From Ectopseudomonas chengduensis (lineage in GTDB: Bacteria > Pseudomonadota > Gammaproteobacteria > Pseudomonadales > Pseudomonadaceae): a stretch of DNA of 64,000 bases. The notes beneath the pieces are model-generated. The model worked only from the letters and a program-made list of their open reading frames with translations, made no database searches and was not told the origin of the DNA. The position numbers and the translations under genes were made by a program. Every line of letters begins with the position of its first letter. Position 1 is the first letter of the stretch. Shown here piece after piece: positions 26,683 through 36,489 of this stretch. The stretch spans positions 62,001 to 126,000 of the forward strand of contig NZ_JACFYZ010000005.1 in assembly GCF_015712065.1 (NCBI RefSeq), read 5' to 3'.

Positions 26683-27576
26683 ATGCTCAGCCAACTGCGC
26701 GACCTCGACCTGCAACTGCTGCGGCTGTTCGTCACCGTGGTGGAGAGCGGCGGCTTCAGCGCCGCGCAGGGTGAGCTGGGCATCGGCCAGTCGACCATCA
26801 GCACACAGATGGCCAAGCTGGAAACCCGCCTGGGCTTTCGCCTGTGCGAGCGCGGCAAGGCCGGCTTTCGCCTGACACCCAAGGGCGAGCAGGTGCTGGC
26901 TGCCACACGCAAGCTGTTCGCCGCCATCGAGACCTTCAAGGGCGAAGCCCAGGGCATGGCCGACAAGCTGCTCGGCGAGCTGCGCATCGGTCTATCGGAG
27001 GCGCTATCGGACGAGGTGATCGAGCGTATCGGCAAGGCCGTCGGACGTTTTCGCCAGCGCAACCAGGCGGTGCAGATCGAACTGCTCAGCGCCATGCCCG
27101 CCGAGCTGGAGCGACGCCTGCTGCAGGATCAGCTGCAACTGGCCATCGGCTATTTTTCCGGCAGCCAGACGGCGCTGGACTACCAGCCGCTGTTCGACGA
27201 GCGCCAGCGCCTGTACTGCGGCCGCCAGCATCCTCTGTTCGACCGGGAGACGCCGAGCGCCGCTGACCTGCAGGCCTGCGACCGCGTGGTGCATCCCTAT
27301 CGCTTCATCGCAGCCGACGAACCCTGGCAAGGCGGCAGCAGCAGCGCGCGCTGCGAACAGGTCGAAGGTAGCCTGGCGTTCATCCTCTCCGGTGCTCACC
27401 TGGGCTATCTGCCCGAGCACATCGCCCAGCCCTGGGTAGAGCGTGGCGGCTTGCGCGCGCTGCCCGGCAAGTGGGATTTCACCGTGCAGTTTCGTCTGGC
27501 CAGCCATCGTGGCCATCCCGCCAGCGAGGCGCAGAAGGCCTTCGCCGACGATCTGCTGGACGCGTTCGGCGAGTGA
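26683..27576 (+). CDS. LysR-family transcriptional regulator
   Basis: 297 residues from ATG 26683, chosen because GGAG is six bases upstream; ATG 26668 is an alternative. N-terminal winged helix-turn-helix (LRLFVTVVESGGFSAAQGELGIGQSTISTQMAKLETRLGF), followed by a typical ligand-binding domain. It is divergent from the polyamine-binding/ureohydrolase pair, the usual position of a LysR activator controlling the neighbouring operon. Ligand unknown. Confidence 0.88.
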   Translation: MLSQLRDLDLQLLRLFVTVVESGGFSAAQGELGIGQSTISTQMAKLETRLGFRLCERGKAGFRLTPKGEQVLAATRKLFAAIETFKGEAQGMADKLLGELRIGLSEALSDEVIERIGKAVGRFRQRNQAVQIELLSAMPAELERRLLQDQLQLAIGYFSGSQTALDYQPLFDERQRLYCGRQHPLFDRETPSAADLQACDRVVHPYRFIAADEPWQGGSSSARCEQVEGSLAFILSGAHLGYLPEHIAQPWVERGGLRALPGKWDFTVQFRLASHRGHPASEAQKAFADDLLDAFGE

Positions 27577-27657
27577 TGAGACGCGTGCCCTGCACCTGCT
27601 GAAACATCCGGGGTCTATAGTGGTTGTTCCTTCCTCACCACACCCTCTGGAGTACAC

Positions 27658-28212
27658 ATGAGCAAGACCTACAACGTCGCCGTGCTGGTCGGTAGCCTGC
27701 GCAAAGCCTCCATCAATCGCAAACTGGCGCTGGCGCTGGCCGATCTGGCGCCGGCCTCGCTGAATCTGGAAATCCTCGAGATCGGCGACCTGCCGCTGTA
27801 CAACGAAGACGCCGACGGTGATACCGCTCCGGCCTCCTACGCGCCGTTTCGCAGCAAGCTCAAGGCGGCCGACGCGGTGCTGTTCATCACCCCCGAATAC
27901 AACCGCTCGATCCCGGCGCCGATGAAGAACGCCATCGATGTCGGCTCACGCCCGTATGGCCAGAGCGGCTTCAGCGGTAAACCAGGCGCCGTGCTCAGTG
28001 CCTCGCCGGGCGCCGTTGGTGGCTTTGGTGCCAACCATCACCTGCGCCAGTGCCTGGTGTTCCTCGACGTGCATGTGCTGCAGCAGCCGGAGGCTTATCT
28101 CGGTGGCGCCGGCAACTTCTTCGACGAGAACGGCGTACTCAGCGACGGCATCAAGCCGTTCCTGCAGAAATTCATCGACGCCTATGCCGCCTGGGTAGCC
28201 AAGCAGGCCTGA
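27658..28212 (+). CDS. NADPH-dependent FMN reductase (ChrR/azoreductase type)
   Basis: 184 residues, CTGGAG before the ATG. Flavodoxin-like fold with the FMN-phosphate loop VGSLRKASINRKLA, the LPLYNED region, FITPEYNRSIPAPMKNAIDVGSRPYGQSGFSGKP and SASPGAVGGFGA. Related enzymes reduce quinones, azo dyes or chromate with NAD(P)H, probably as protection from redox stress. It stands alone between the LysR gene and a TetR operon. Confidence 0.88.
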   Translation: MSKTYNVAVLVGSLRKASINRKLALALADLAPASLNLEILEIGDLPLYNEDADGDTAPASYAPFRSKLKAADAVLFITPEYNRSIPAPMKNAIDVGSRPYGQSGFSGKPGAVLSASPGAVGGFGANHHLRQCLVFLDVHVLQQPEAYLGGAGNFFDENGVLSDGIKPFLQKFIDAYAAWVAKQA

Positions 28213-28288
28213 TACCTCGCGCCGTCCACTGGGCGGCGCTCCACTATGCCGATATGCCCTCATCTGCGGCCTGAATGACACTGGCAGC

Positions 28289-28304
28289 TAGACCGACCGG
28301 TCTA
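28289..28304. promoter_or_regulatory. TetR-type operator
   Basis: TAGACC-GACC-GGTCTA, perfect 6-bp arms, ends 13 bases before the tetR-like ATG. AGACCG/CGGTCT palindromes are typical of this TetR subgroup and suggest autorepression of the regulator-hydrolase operon. Confidence 0.75.
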
Positions 28305-28317
28305 CATAATCCAGGCC

Positions 28318-28899
28318 ATGACCAAGACTACTCGCGACAAACTGATCGACGCCATGATCGATGCCCTGCAACGCAAGGGTCTGCATGGCGTTGGTTTGAA
28401 CGAACTGCTGGCCGCCGCCGATGCGCCCAAAGGCAGCCTTTATCACCACTTCCCGAACGGCAAGACCGAACTGGCCGTGGCCGCCATCGAGCGTGTCGGC
28501 CAACGCGCCGAGCAGGCGTTCGCTGCGCTCTTCGAGCGCCAGTCCGATCCACTCGATGCGCTGACTATCTGGCTGCAGGGCGCGCTTGGCCAGTTGCAGG
28601 AAAGCGCCTTCGAGCGCGGCTGCCCGCTGGCCACCGTGGCCCTGGAAAGCGGCCCGCAAGATCATGAAATTCGTGCAGCCCTGGCCAATGCCTTCGCCGC
28701 CATTCGCCAGGCACTGCAGCAGCAGTTGCAACGTCATGGTTACCCACAGCCAGAAGGGCTCGCGGCCCTATTCGTCGCGCTCTACGAAGGCGGTCTGCTG
28801 CAAGCGCGAGTCGCCGGCAGCAGCGAGCCGCTGAAACAGGCCGTCGCCACTCTGCTCCACCTGACCCGCCAGCACCGCACGGAGTCCCCGCCAGCATGA
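28318..28899 (+). CDS. TetR-family repressor
   Basis: 193 residues. N-terminal helix-turn-helix (LIDAMIDALQRKGLHGVGLNELLAAADAPKGSLYHHFPNGKTELAVAAIE) of the LmrA/YxaF subgroup, then a helical ligand domain containing FERGCPLATVALESGP. It is preceded by its own palindromic operator and overlaps the hydrolase gene by 4 bases, so both are expressed and repressed together. Confidence 0.9.
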   Translation: MTKTTRDKLIDAMIDALQRKGLHGVGLNELLAAADAPKGSLYHHFPNGKTELAVAAIERVGQRAEQAFAALFERQSDPLDALTIWLQGALGQLQESAFERGCPLATVALESGPQDHEIRAALANAFAAIRQALQQQLQRHGYPQPEGLAALFVALYEGGLLQARVAGSSEPLKQAVATLLHLTRQHRTESPPA

Positions 28900-29774
28900 A
28901 CACAACCATTCGCCGCGAACCCCTGCCCCTGCTCGCACTCGACGACTACCAACTGGCCGCCACGCGCTATCACGCCGAGCGACCGCAGGCACAGTTGCTG
29001 ATCGCTGGCGCCACCGGGGTGCCGCAAGGTTTCTATCGCCGTTTTGCCGAACACGCCGCCAGCCGTGGTTTCAACACCATGACCCTGGACTACCGCGGCA
29101 TCGGCCAGTCCAAGCCAGACAGCCTGCGTGGTTTCGAGATGGAGTATCTGGACTGGGCCCATCTCGACCTGGCCGCGGCGGTGGATCAACACCGGCACGC
29201 CGAGCGCCCGCTGTTCATGATCGGTCATTCGTTCGGCGGTCACGCCTTTGGCCTGCTGCCCAATCATGATCAGGTCGCCGGCTTCTACACCTTCGGTACC
29301 GGCGCCGGTTGGCACGGCTGGATGCCCAGGGCCGAGCAGGTGCGGGTGCTGGCCATGTGGCGCCTGATAGGCCCGCTGATGACGCGCTACAAGGGCTACC
29401 TGGCCTGGAGCAAACTGGGCATGGGCGAGGATCTGCCGCTGGGTGTGTACCGTCAGTGGAAACGCTGGTGCAGCTTCCCGCGCTACTTCTTCGACGACCC
29501 GCAGATGCCGGGGCTGGCCGAGCGCTTCGCCCAGGTGAAGACACCGATGGTGGCGCTCAACAGCCTGGACGATCTTTGGGCACCGCCGGCCTCGCGCGAT
29601 GCCTTCATGGCCGCCTATGTGAATGCGCCCTACCAGGCGCGCACGCTCGACTCGCAGGCTGAGGGCCTGGGCGCTATCGGTCATATGGGTTATTTCCGCC
29701 CTGCGGCGCAGCGTCTGTGGGACGAGACGCTGGATTGGTTCGAGCAATTGCGCGTCGAACAACGAGCAGCTTGA
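28896..29774 (+). CDS. alpha/beta hydrolase
   Basis: 292 residues. Alpha/beta fold with nucleophile elbow GHSFGG (Ser near 110), oxyanion region GATGVPQGFYRRFAEH, a late Asp in LDDLWAPP and the catalytic His in IGHMGYFRP. It shares an ATGA overlap with the tetR-like gene. The substrate, probably an ester or lipid-like inducer seen by the regulator, is not predictable. A CCCCGC-GATT-GCGGGG hairpin (29813-29828) follows its stop. Confidence 0.85.
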   Translation: MNTTIRREPLPLLALDDYQLAATRYHAERPQAQLLIAGATGVPQGFYRRFAEHAASRGFNTMTLDYRGIGQSKPDSLRGFEMEYLDWAHLDLAAAVDQHRHAERPLFMIGHSFGGHAFGLLPNHDQVAGFYTFGTGAGWHGWMPRAEQVRVLAMWRLIGPLMTRYKGYLAWSKLGMGEDLPLGVYRQWKRWCSFPRYFFDDPQMPGLAERFAQVKTPMVALNSLDDLWAPPASRDAFMAAYVNAPYQARTLDSQAEGLGAIGHMGYFRPAAQRLWDETLDWFEQLRVEQRAA

Positions 29775-30158
29775 GCAGGCCGCTGAAAATCTCTGGGCCA
29801 GAAAAAAGAAAACCCCGCGATTGCGGGGCCTTGCAGACTGTTGTCCTGACATCCTTGATCTGCTCACCATCCTGGCGGCTGTCCAGCGTGTCCCTGTTCG
29901 TCTAGGCGCTTCCTGCGCTGAATCCATATGCAGCAGAGTACGCTCGTACCTGATCGACCGACAGTGGCGAAAATCGTGACATCGTGTAAGCCATGGCTTA
30001 CACGAGTTCTCCCTCTGTCAGCCGTCTGACTTTGCCCGGTCCACTCCAGGTTGGGAGAAAGCATTTGGCCATGTTTTTTGTGACGTACGTCTTGCTAGAC
30101 TGCATCTTGTCCTACAAAAACAACAGACTCCGACAACGGCGGTCACTGGGGCTAGAGT
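29775..30158. other. intergenic with GC hairpin and a 24-bp perfect palindrome
   Basis: The hairpin at 29813-29828 has an A run before it, so it would terminate transcription on the minus strand. A perfect 24-bp palindrome spans 29982-30005 (half-site TCGTGTAAGCCA). No gene seen; the frames here are short and unconserved. Confidence 0.55.
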
Positions 30159-30818
30159 ATGCGCGCAGTCACCTTGCTTCTTGGTTGCCTGGCAACCTGC
30201 ATCAGCAGCTTCTCCCTGGCCAATGGCCAGACCCAACTGGGCGACGCCAAACAGGCCATCGATCAGGCGTTCTGGCAGGATCTTTACGGTAATGGCGGCA
30301 CCACGCTCTATTGCGGCCAGACCTTCGCCCGCGAAAGCGGCACCCTCACTGCCAGCCCGATCTACAGCAGCAAGCAGCTCAAGAGCGCGATGCGCTGCGT
30401 CACCGACCGCCAATGCACCATCATGAACCCGCGCTATCCGTACATCGTCGCCGACCTGCACAACTACTACCCGGCGCTGAGCCGCGTGGAGCTGGCACGA
30501 CGCAATGCCCAGTTCGCCGAACTGGCCGATGACGTGCCGAGCAAGTTCGCCGATATCGGCTGCGACCTGAAAACCAGCTTCCAGCTGGTGGAGCCACGTG
30601 ACGAAGCCAAGGGCAATATCGCCCGGGCGATCTTCTACATGCACATCGAATACGGGTTGCCCATCGTCGGCCTGGTGCCAATGTACAAGGCCTGGCACCG
30701 CATGGACCCGCCGGATGCCGAAGAAAAGGCACGCAACGACAAGATTGAGGTGCTGCAGGGCACGCGCAATCGCTTTATCGACGATCCGGCGCTAGTGGAT
30801 CAGTTGATCAGCGACTGA
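30159..30818 (+). CDS. endonuclease I-family secreted nuclease
   Basis: 219 residues with a signal peptide (MRAVTLLLGCLATCISSFSLA, cleavage near residue 21). The endonuclease I pattern is visible: DLHNYYPALSRVELARRNAQF, then KGNIARAIFYMHIEYGLP, AWHRMDPPDAEEKARNDKIEVLQGTRNRFID. The family cuts DNA and RNA in the periplasm or outside the cell, using the His of the first motif, and often works in nutrient scavenging. Cysteines near 52, 80, 86 and 135 could form disulfides. Transcribed alone. Confidence 0.85.
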   Translation: MRAVTLLLGCLATCISSFSLANGQTQLGDAKQAIDQAFWQDLYGNGGTTLYCGQTFARESGTLTASPIYSSKQLKSAMRCVTDRQCTIMNPRYPYIVADLHNYYPALSRVELARRNAQFAELADDVPSKFADIGCDLKTSFQLVEPRDEAKGNIARAIFYMHIEYGLPIVGLVPMYKAWHRMDPPDAEEKARNDKIEVLQGTRNRFIDDPALVDQLISD

Positions 30819-30831
30819 CCCCGAACGCAGT

Positions 30832-30900
30832 GGCAGGGGCTTTAGCTGCGACGGGAACGCTGCTAATCGCCGGCAAGCCGGCTCCTACGGTTTGTGGAAA
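30832..30900. repeat. REP-like repeat
   Basis: GGCTTTAGCTGCGAC and TCGCCGGCAAGCCGGCTCCTAC, the same unit type as in the 20.6-21.0 kb cluster, lying between convergent endonuclease and hutC genes. Confidence 0.55.
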
Positions 30901-30902
30901 GC

Positions 30903-31616
30903 CTACGCTCTGCGTTTGTGCAGCGAGCGCAGTTTGTAGCGGTCACCGGGATGGATCAGCCGTGCATAGCTGATCAGGTGATCGTCCGACCAGGTGCGGC
31001 GGATCACGCTCAGGCAGGGCATGGCCGGGTCGATCTGCAGCAGCTCGGCCGTGCGCGCATCCACCAGTACCGCTTCGACCACATGCTCGACATCCGAGAT
31101 CGGGCAGCTGGCGACCAGCACCTCGTTGGGCGTCACCTGGGTGAAGTCGCTCTGCAGGTAGTGCGGCACCCAGCGCGGGTTGACGAAGCGGTCCTCGAGC
31201 TGGATCGGCAGACCGTCCTGCAGGTGCACGAGGATGCTGTGAAACACCTCGCCGCCCAGGCGCAGCCCCAGACGCAGGGCCACTTCGTCATCGGCGGCGA
31301 TGGCCTCGCAGCGCACCACTTCGTTGCTGTAGGCATGGCCGCGGCCGCGCACTTCGCTGGCGATGTTCATCACCTCGTGCAGCGGCGACTCGGCCTTGCG
31401 GTCGGTGACGAAGGTGCCGAGCCCGGCCTGACGCACCAGATAACCCTTCTGCACCAGATTCTGGATCGCCTTATTGGCGGTCATGCGGCTGACGGAGAAA
31501 TCCCGCGCCAGCTGTTCCTCGGGTGGAATCTGGTGGTTGACCGGGTAGACGCCGCCGTGAATGCGCTCGAGGAGAAAATCCTCGATGGCCTTGTAGCGCG
31601 GGGTGGGACTGGTCAC
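30903..31616 (-). CDS. hutC: HutC histidine-utilisation repressor
   Basis: 237 residues. I take GTG 31616 as start, because AAGGAG lies six bases upstream and the conserved region begins right after; the frame is open to ATG 31655. N-terminal GntR winged helix (YKAIEDFLLERIHGGVYPVNHQIPPEEQLARDFSVSRMTANKAIQNLVQKG), then a UTRA ligand domain. In Pseudomonas HutC represses the hut genes until urocanate binds. Candidate operators are at 38652-38663 and 38825-38836. It follows hutH on the same strand after ~220 bases containing REP repeats. Confidence 0.93.
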   Translation of the reverse strand: MTSPTPRYKAIEDFLLERIHGGVYPVNHQIPPEEQLARDFSVSRMTANKAIQNLVQKGYLVRQAGLGTFVTDRKAESPLHEVMNIASEVRGRGHAYSNEVVRCEAIAADDEVALRLGLRLGGEVFHSILVHLQDGLPIQLEDRFVNPRWVPHYLQSDFTQVTPNEVLVASCPISDVEHVVEAVLVDARTAELLQIDPAMPCLSVIRRTWSDDHLISYARLIHPGDRYKLRSLHKRRA

Positions 31617-31669
31617 GGCTGCTCCTTGGATATGCCCGGTGCGCGGATGATACATCAGCCATACGAGTG

Positions 31670-31834
31670 ATCTCGTAGGAGCCCCGCCTCTGGGCGAAAG
31701 CGGTCGCGGCCACTGCGCAAGACCTGCGGCGTAACCACCATTCGCCGCGGGGCGCGGCTCCTACACAAAGACCGTAGCCCGGATGAAATCCGGGGCCTGA
31801 TATCAAGGCCTCGGATCGCATCCGCGCAACGCGA
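31670..31834. repeat. REP-type repeats between hutH and hutC
   Basis: CGTAGGAGCCCCGCC with its mirror GGGCGCGGCTCCTAC (about 31674-31764), and GTAGCCCGGATGAAATCCGG with a degraded partner (about 31771-31830). Confidence 0.6.
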
Positions 31835-33370
31835 TCACCCCACCGAAGGCAGCATGCCGGCCGGCAGCAGCGGCGTCAGCACGCGCTCGGCGAGCAGAGC
31901 ATCGGCGGCGGCGATGTCCGGGGCGAAGAAGCGGTCCTCGACGTAATACGGCACCTTGGCGCGCAGCGCCTGACGCGCCTGTTCCAACGCTGGGGTGCTC
32001 TTCAGCCCTTCACGGAAGTCCAGGCCCTGGCAGGCGCCGAGCCATTCCACGGCCAGCACGCCACGGGTGTTGGCGGCCATGTCCCACAAGCGTTTGCCGG
32101 CAGCCGGTGCCATGGAAACGTGGTCTTCCTGGTTGGCCGACGTCGGCAGACTGTCGACGCTGTGCGGGTGGGACAGTGCCTTGTTCTCGCTGGCCAGGGC
32201 CGCAGCGGTGACCTGGGCGATCATGAAGCCGGAGTTGACCCCGCCGTTGGCCACCAGGAACGGCGGCAGTTGCGACATGTGCTTGTCCATCATCAGCGAG
32301 ACGCGGCGCTCGGACAGCGAGCCGATCTCGGCGATGGCCAGGGCGATATTGTCGGCGGCCATGGCCACGGGTTCTGCGTGGAAGTTGCCACCGGAAATAA
32401 CCTCGCCTTCGGCGGCGAACACCAGCGGGTTGTCGGATACCGCGTTGGCCTCGACGCCGAGCACCTCGGCGGCCTGACGCAGCTGGGTCAGGCAGGCGCC
32501 CATGACCTGCGGCTGGCAACGCAGCGAGTACGGGTCCTGCACCTTGTCGCAGGCGGCGTGGGAGCGGCCAATCTCGCTACTGTCGCCAAGCAGGTGACGG
32601 AAGGCAGCCGCCGCGTCGATCTGCCCGCGCTGGCCACGGGCGGCATGGATGCGTGCATCGAAGGGCGAGCGCGAACCCAGCAGCGCCTCGACGCTCAGCG
32701 CGCCGCAGACGCTGGCGGCGGCGTACAGGTCCTCGGCCTCGAACAGCCCGCGCAGGGCGTAGGCGGTGGACACCTGGGTGCCGTTGAGCAGGGCCAGGCC
32801 CTCCTTGGCGGCCAGGGTCATCGGCTCCAGGCCGGCGATGGCCAATGCCTCGGTGGCCGGCAGCCATTGGCCCTTGTGGCGCGCCTGGCTTTCGCCGAGC
32901 AGCACCAGCGACATATGCGCCAGCGGCGCCAGGTCACCGGAAGCGCCGACCGAGCCTTTCAGCGGAATGTGCGGGTAGACCTCGGCGTTGACCAGGGCGA
33001 TCAGCGCGTCGATCACCTGGCGGCGGATGCCGGAGAAACCGCGCGCCAGGCTGTTGATCTTCAGCAGCATGATCAGGCGCACCATGGCGTCATCCAGCGG
33101 CTGACCCATGCCGGCGGCGTGGGACAGCACCAGCGAACGCTGCAGCTTTTCCAGGTCGTCGTTGGCGATGCGGGTCGAGGCCAGCAGGCCGAAACCGGTG
33201 TTGATGCCGTAGGCGGTGCGGCCCTCGGCGATGATCTGGTTGACGCAGGCGACGCTGGCGTCGATGGCCTTATGGGCGCTGGCGTCCAGGGTCAGGTGCA
33301 CGGGGGCCTGGTAGGCGGCGCGCAGGTCGGCCAGGGTCAGTTGGCCGGGTTTCAGGTTAAGCGTATTCAT
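31835..33370 (-). CDS. hutH: histidine ammonia-lyase
   Basis: 511 residues, GAGGAA before the ATG. It removes ammonia from histidine to give urocanate. The Ala-Ser-Gly triad that cyclises to the MIO cofactor is present in [15 protein letters not shown], and [19 protein letters not shown] and NPLVF are intact. Length matches the family. It lies 13 bases after hutU in a minus-strand hut operon. Confidence 0.97.
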   Translation of the reverse strand: MNTLNLKPGQLTLADLRAAYQAPVHLTLDASAHKAIDASVACVNQIIAEGRTAYGINTGFGLLASTRIANDDLEKLQRSLVLSHAAGMGQPLDDAMVRLIMLLKINSLARGFSGIRRQVIDALIALVNAEVYPHIPLKGSVGASGDLAPLAHMSLVLLGESQARHKGQWLPATEALAIAGLEPMTLAAKEGLALLNGTQVSTAYALRGLFEAEDLYAAASVCGALSVEALLGSRSPFDARIHAARGQRGQIDAAAAFRHLLGDSSEIGRSHAACDKVQDPYSLRCQPQVMGACLTQLRQAAEVLGVEANAVSDNPLVFAAEGEVISGGNFHAEPVAMAADNIALAIAEIGSLSERRVSLMMDKHMSQLPPFLVANGGVNSGFMIAQVTAAALASENKALSHPHSVDSLPTSANQEDHVSMAPAAGKRLWDMAANTRGVLAVEWLGACQGLDFREGLKSTPALEQARQALRAKVPYYVEDRFFAPDIAAADALLAERVLTPLLPAGMLPSVG

Positions 33371-33383
33371 GGAATCTCTTTCC

Positions 33384-35045
33384 TCAGCCGATCATCGGCA
33401 GGTTCAGGCCCTGCTCGCGGGCGCAATCGATGGCGATCTGGTAACCGGCATCGGCGTGACGCATCACGCCGGTGCCCGGGTCGTTGGTCAGCACGCGGGC
33501 GATACGCGCGGCGGCTTCGTCGGTGCCATCGCAGACGATGACCATACCCGAATGCTGGGAGAAGCCCATGCCCACGCCACCGCCATGGTGCAGCGAGACC
33601 CAGGTGGCGCCGCTGGCGGTGTTGAGCAGGGCGTTGAGCAGCGGCCAGTCGGACACGGCGTCGGAGCCGTCTTGCATCGCCTCGGTCTCGCGGTTGGGGC
33701 TGGACACCGAGCCGCTGTCCAGGTGGTCGCGGCCGATGACGATGGGCGCACTCAGCTCACCCGAACGCACCATCTCGTTGAAGGCCAGGCCGAGCTTGGC
33801 GCGCAGACCCAGGCCGACCCAGCAGATACGCGCCGGCAGGCCCTGGAAGCTGATGCGCTGGCGGGCCATGTCCAGCCAGCGGTGCAGGTGGGCGTCATCC
33901 GGGATCAGTTCCTTGACCTTGGCGTCGGTCTTGTAGATGTCCTCGGGGTTGCCGGACAGCGCCGCCCAGCGGAACGGGCCGATGCCGCGGCAGAACAATG
34001 GGCGGATGTAAGCCGGGACGAAACCGGGGAAGTCGAAGGCATTGCTCACGCCCTCTTCCTTGGCCATCTGGCGGATGTTGTTGCCGTAGTCGAAGGTCGG
34101 CACGCCCATCTTCTGAAAGTCGAGCATGGCCTGCACGTGCACGGCCATGGACTGCTTGGCGGCCTTGACCACGCCAGCCGGGTCGGTGGCTGCACGATCC
34201 TTGTACTCGGCCCAGCTCCAGCCGATCGGCAGGTAGCCGTTGAGCGGATCGTGGGCGCTGGTCTGGTCGGTGACCATGTCCGGGCGCACGCCACGGCGTA
34301 CCAGTTCCGGCAGGATCTCGGCAGCGTTGCCCAGCAGGGCGACGGAGATGGCCTTGCCTTCAGCGGTGTACTTGGCGATGCGCGCCAGGGCGTCGTCCAG
34401 ATCGGTGGCCTGCTCGTCGACGTAACGGCTGCGCAGGCGAAAATCGATGCTGGTCTGCTGGCATTCGATGTTCAGCGAGCAGGCGCCAGCCAGGGTGGCG
34501 GCCAGCGGCTGGGCGCCGCCCATGCCACCCAGGCCTGCGGTCAGCACCCAGCGGCCCTTGAGGTTGCCGGCGTAGTGCTGGCGACCGGCTTCGACGAAGG
34601 TTTCGTAGGTGCCCTGGACGATGCCCTGGCTGCCGATGTAGATCCAGCTGCCGGCGGTCATCTGCCCGTACATGGCCAGGCCCTTGGCATCCAGCTCGTT
34701 GAAGTGCTCCCAGCTCGCCCAGTGCGGCACCAGGTTGGAATTGGCGATCAGCACGCGCGGTGCGTTGCTGTGGGTCTTGAACACGCCGACCGGCTTGCCG
34801 GATTGCACCAGCAGGGTCTCGTCGTCATTCAGGTTGGTCAGGCTCTCGACGATCTTGTCATAGCACTCCCAGTTGCGTGCGGCGCGGCCGATGCCGCCAT
34901 ACACCACCAGCTCCTTGGGATTCTCGGCCACGTCCGGGTCGAGGTTGTTCATCAGCATGCGCAGCGGCGCTTCGGTCAGCCAGCTCTTGGCGGTGAGCGT
35001 GGTGCCACGCGGGGCGCGGATTTCGGTGTCGCGGAACTTGGTCAT
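33384..35045 (-). CDS. hutU: urocanate hydratase
   Basis: 553 residues, AGGAG upstream. Converts urocanate to imidazolonepropionate using tightly bound NAD. Clear family sequence: [80 protein letters not shown] and [19 protein letters not shown]. Second step of histidine degradation, between the YjiH-type transporter gene and hutH. Confidence 0.97.
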   Translation of the reverse strand: MTKFRDTEIRAPRGTTLTAKSWLTEAPLRMLMNNLDPDVAENPKELVVYGGIGRAARNWECYDKIVESLTNLNDDETLLVQSGKPVGVFKTHSNAPRVLIANSNLVPHWASWEHFNELDAKGLAMYGQMTAGSWIYIGSQGIVQGTYETFVEAGRQHYAGNLKGRWVLTAGLGGMGGAQPLAATLAGACSLNIECQQTSIDFRLRSRYVDEQATDLDDALARIAKYTAEGKAISVALLGNAAEILPELVRRGVRPDMVTDQTSAHDPLNGYLPIGWSWAEYKDRAATDPAGVVKAAKQSMAVHVQAMLDFQKMGVPTFDYGNNIRQMAKEEGVSNAFDFPGFVPAYIRPLFCRGIGPFRWAALSGNPEDIYKTDAKVKELIPDDAHLHRWLDMARQRISFQGLPARICWVGLGLRAKLGLAFNEMVRSGELSAPIVIGRDHLDSGSVSSPNRETEAMQDGSDAVSDWPLLNALLNTASGATWVSLHHGGGVGMGFSQHSGMVIVCDGTDEAAARIARVLTNDPGTGVMRHADAGYQIAIDCAREQGLNLPMIG

Positions 35046-35083
35046 GTTGCGGGCTCCTGTGGGAACGGGTCAGTGGTGGGCGG

Positions 35084-36409
35084 TCAGAGCCAGCCCAGAA
35101 ATTGGGCGAGGTAGGCCAGGGGGATGGCCAACAGCAGGCTGAGCAGGGTGCGCTGCAGCCAGATCAGCAGCAGATGGCCCAGGCTCAGGGGAATCCGCGT
35201 GGCCAGCACGCAGGGAATCGAGGCAGACAGAAACAGCACGCTGCTGACCGAAACGATGGCGGTGACGAACTTGACCAGCACGTCGGCATCCTTGAGCAGC
35301 ATCGCCGGCAGGAACATTTCCGCCAGGCCGGCGGAGATGGCGCGGGCCACCTGCATCGGCTCGTCCAGGCCGAACAGCCAGGTCAGCGGGTAGAGCAGCA
35401 CGCCGAGGGCATCGAACAGCGGCGTGTACTTGGCGGCGAGCAAGCCGAGCAGGCCGACGGCGAGAATGCTCGGCAGGATGGCGGCGGTCATGCGCAGGCC
35501 ATCGACGAAGGTTTCGCGCAGCGCTAAGCCCAGCGATGGCGCATTGCTGGCCTGCTGCATGCCGGCGCGCCAGGCACTGCCCAGGCGGCTTTCACCGGGT
35601 TGCAGCTGCGCCTCGGGCGTAGATTCGGACGGCAGGCGCGACAGCGGGTAGATGCGCGCGCTGATCGCGGTGACGGCGAAGGTCACCGCCATGGCGCCCC
35701 AGAAATACAGGTTCCACTGACCCATCAGGCCCAGGGTCTTGGCGATGATCACCATGAACGGCGCCGAGACAGTGGAGAAGCCGGTGGCGATGATCGCCGC
35801 CTCGCGCACGCTGTAATGGCCCTGCTGGTACATGCGGTCGGTGATCAACAGGCCCACCGAGTAGCTGCCGACGAAGGACGCCACGGCGTCGATGGCCGAC
35901 TTGCCCGGTGTGCGCCAGATCGGCCGCATCACCGGCTGCATCAGCACGCCGATCAGCTCCAGCAGGCCGAAGCCGATCAGGAACACCAGCGCCAGCGAAC
36001 CCAGCGGCACGATTAGCGCCAGGCTGAGCACCAGCTTCTCGAACAGAAACGGCAGCATGTCCGGCTGGTACAGCGCCTGCGGGCCGAGCTGCAGCAGATA
36101 GGCGGCGCCGATCAGCAGGCCGAACACCTTGAGCACGCTGAACACCGTGTGGGTCAGGCTGCGCCGCCAACTGCCGTCGAGCCAGGGAGCGACCGCGCCG
36201 TAGAGCATGAACAGCAACGCCACGCCGACCACCAGCGGCCGCGCGTGCAGTTGCAGGGCGCTGGCGGCGTGGTCGAGGAGGATGGTCGAGCGCCCGGCGA
36301 TCTCGAACGGCACGAAGAACAGCAACAGGCCGATCAGGCTGTAGCCCAGCAGGCGCGCCAATGCGCGCGAGCGCGACACGCCAGCGCTCAAAGGCAGGGA
36401 CTCAGACAT
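35084..36409 (-). CDS. YjiH-family transporter with nucleoside-recognition (Gate) domains
   Basis: 441 residues from ATG 36409 with AGGAG upstream; the frame continues much further upstream only as a shadow of hutG. About ten hydrophobic segments. Gate-type motifs FVGSYSVGLLITDRMYQQGHYSVREAAIIATGFSTVSAPFMVI and LAEMFLPAMLL, FVTAIVSVSSVLFLSASIPCVLA. It sits inside the hut operon between hutG and hutU, where a histidine or urocanate permease is usually found, so I infer it carries a pathway substrate. The family has no well-established substrate that I know. Confidence 0.82.
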   Translation of the reverse strand: MSESLPLSAGVSRSRALARLLGYSLIGLLLFFVPFEIAGRSTILLDHAASALQLHARPLVVGVALLFMLYGAVAPWLDGSWRRSLTHTVFSVLKVFGLLIGAAYLLQLGPQALYQPDMLPFLFEKLVLSLALIVPLGSLALVFLIGFGLLELIGVLMQPVMRPIWRTPGKSAIDAVASFVGSYSVGLLITDRMYQQGHYSVREAAIIATGFSTVSAPFMVIIAKTLGLMGQWNLYFWGAMAVTFAVTAISARIYPLSRLPSESTPEAQLQPGESRLGSAWRAGMQQASNAPSLGLALRETFVDGLRMTAAILPSILAVGLLGLLAAKYTPLFDALGVLLYPLTWLFGLDEPMQVARAISAGLAEMFLPAMLLKDADVLVKFVTAIVSVSSVLFLSASIPCVLATRIPLSLGHLLLIWLQRTLLSLLLAIPLAYLAQFLGWL

Positions 36410-36489
36410 GACGCGGCTCCTGGCCGCAGCGGGCGGTAATGAACATCGGGGTTTCCTCTTAGTTGTTGTTGTGCGGGAAAGCGTCGAGC

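Noticed and set aside
31617..31655. Upstream ATG (31655) as hutC start
   Set aside because: It would add 13 unconserved residues, lacks a ribosome site, and the GTG at 31616 has AAGGAG at good distance.
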